A DNA stretch of 50,686 nucleotides from a bacterium (lineage in GTDB: Bacteria > Vulcanimicrobiota > Xenobia > Xenobiales > Xenobiaceae). The stretch is taken from positions 1 through 50,686 of the forward strand of contig JALHDH010000008.1 of assembly GCA_022839105.1 (NCBI GenBank), in the 5' to 3' direction. The notes under the pieces were generated by a model, which did no database searches, had not been told where the DNA came from, and worked only from the letters and a program-made list of their open reading frames with translations. A program made the translations under genes and the position numbers. Positions within the stretch are counted from its first letter, which is position 1. Each line of letters opens with the position of its first letter. Positions 50,154-50,686 of this stretch are shown here, in pieces.

Positions 50154-50214
50154 TGGTGATTCCTCCTACGACCAATCGGTGCACCCCCGCAGGGGCGAAG
50201 GCCCGCCCGGCCTG

Positions 50215-50610
50215 CTACACGCGCCGACGCTTCGGCGGGCGGCAGCCGTTGTGCGGGATCGGGGTGACGTCGCGGATCAGGGTGATCTCCAGGCCGGCAG
50301 CCTGAAGCGAGCGGATGGCCGCTTCCCGGCCGGAACCGGGCCCCTTGACATAGACCTCCACCGAGCGCATCCCGTGCTCCGCAGCCAACTGGGCGGCCTT
50401 CTCGGCAGCCACGCCAGCGGCGAAGGGGGTGCTCTTGCGCGAACCCTTGAAGTTGTTCGCACCGGCGGAGGACCACGCGATCGCGTTCCCCGTCGGATCC
50501 GTGATGGTGATCACGGTGTTGTTGAACGTCGACTGAACGTGGGCGACCCCACGCGGGACGTTCTTGCTGATCTTTTTGCGGCCGCGAACGCGGCCCTGCT
50601 TCTTGGCCAT
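50215..50610 (-). CDS. rpsK: 30S ribosomal protein S11
   Basis: A 131-residue uS11. The family blocks are STFNNTVITITDPTGN, WSSAGANNFKGSRKSTPFAA, VKGPGSGREAAIRSLQAAG and DVTPIPHNGCRPPKRRRV at the C-terminus. It lies on the 30S platform near the E site. It follows rpsM by 11 bases. AGGGTT precedes the ATG. Confidence 0.97.
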   Translation of the reverse strand: MAKKQGRVRGRKKISKNVPRGVAHVQSTFNNTVITITDPTGNAIAWSSAGANNFKGSRKSTPFAAGVAAEKAAQLAAEHGMRSVEVYVKGPGSGREAAIRSLQAAGLEITLIRDVTPIPHNGCRPPKRRRV

Positions 50611-50621
50611 GGCGACGAACC

Positions 50622-50686
50622 CTAACCCTTCTTGCGGCGGCCGACCGTGCGCTTGGGACCTTTGCGGGTCCGCGCGTTGGTCTTGG
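50622..50686 (-). CDS. rpsM: 30S ribosomal protein S13, C-terminal fragment
   Basis: The minus strand from the window end reads KTNARTRKGPKRTVGRRKKG then TAG (50622-50624). This is the basic tail of uS13 that reaches the P-site tRNA. The rest of the gene is outside the window. It fits the rpsM-rpsK-rpsD-rpoA order. Confidence 0.92.
   Translation of the reverse strand, partial: KTNARTRKGPKRTVGRRKKG

Overview
The window is a GC-rich (roughly two-thirds G+C by eye), gene-dense bacterial chromosome segment. The organism cannot be named from the sequence. The order rpsM-rpsK-rpsD-rpoA-rplQ-ecfA1-ecfA2, with ecfT-truA nearby, is typical of Firmicutes, Cyanobacteria, Chloroflexi and related 'Terrabacteria' phyla. 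A minCDE operon and rodA point to a rod-shaped, diderm-compatible cell. The many long TPR proteins, proline-rich proteins of unknown function and pseudopilin-like segments suggest an uncultivated lineage such as Eremiobacterota/Xenobia. That is a low-confidence inference.

Region by region. 1-500: two hydrolase fragments meeting head to head, probably a contig-end chimera. 512-8748: a hexitol-phosphatase-like HAD enzyme and two large proteins of unknown function, one of them a 1,884-residue TPR protein. 8829-12204: a minus-strand set of an LsrG-like ABM protein, an iron-ADH-family dehydrogenase and a P1B-5-type metal ATPase. 12347-18223: small secreted, zinc-cluster and unknown proteins, a degenerate zincin-like protein and an HU-family DNA-binding protein. 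18239-22745: the most unusual locus, a KamA-like radical SAM enzyme, a lipoyl/E3-binding/NeuD-type acyltransferase fusion and a fused E1 alpha-beta 2-oxoacid dehydrogenase in one apparent operon. 23011-32676: a zinc-cluster protein, a four-domain nucleotidyltransferase/phosphomannomutase-like/DUF5752 protein, an orphan DNA methyltransferase, a BON lipoprotein, a cysteine-less redoxin behind a strong operator-bearing promoter, a membrane-anchored protein and a GNAT enzyme. 32890-39182: TPR and J-domain/TPR proteins, hutU, rodA and a tandem dCTP deaminase. 39229-41308: minC-minD-minE. 41527-50686: truA, ecfT, proC, an RTX-like repeat protein, ecfA2, ecfA1, rplQ, rpoA, rpsD, rpsK and the end of rpsM.

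How the genes work together. The right end is the alpha ribosomal operon running into the energizing module of an ECF vitamin/metal transporter. That module is split: the RTX-like gene and proC lie between the ATPase genes and ecfT. The KamA/lipoyl-NeuD/E1 trio has the parts to make an acyl group from a 2-oxo acid, load it on a lipoyl arm and pass it to an amine, which could be the product of the aminomutase. This is a hypothesis. Several proteins keep a fold but appear to have lost catalytic residues (PMM domain, redoxin, zincin-like domain, one iron ligand of the ADH). Convergent gene pairs are repeatedly separated by long perfect GC hairpins. No rRNA, tRNA, CRISPR array, insertion sequence or prophage was seen, and no stretch over 300 bases lacks a gene.
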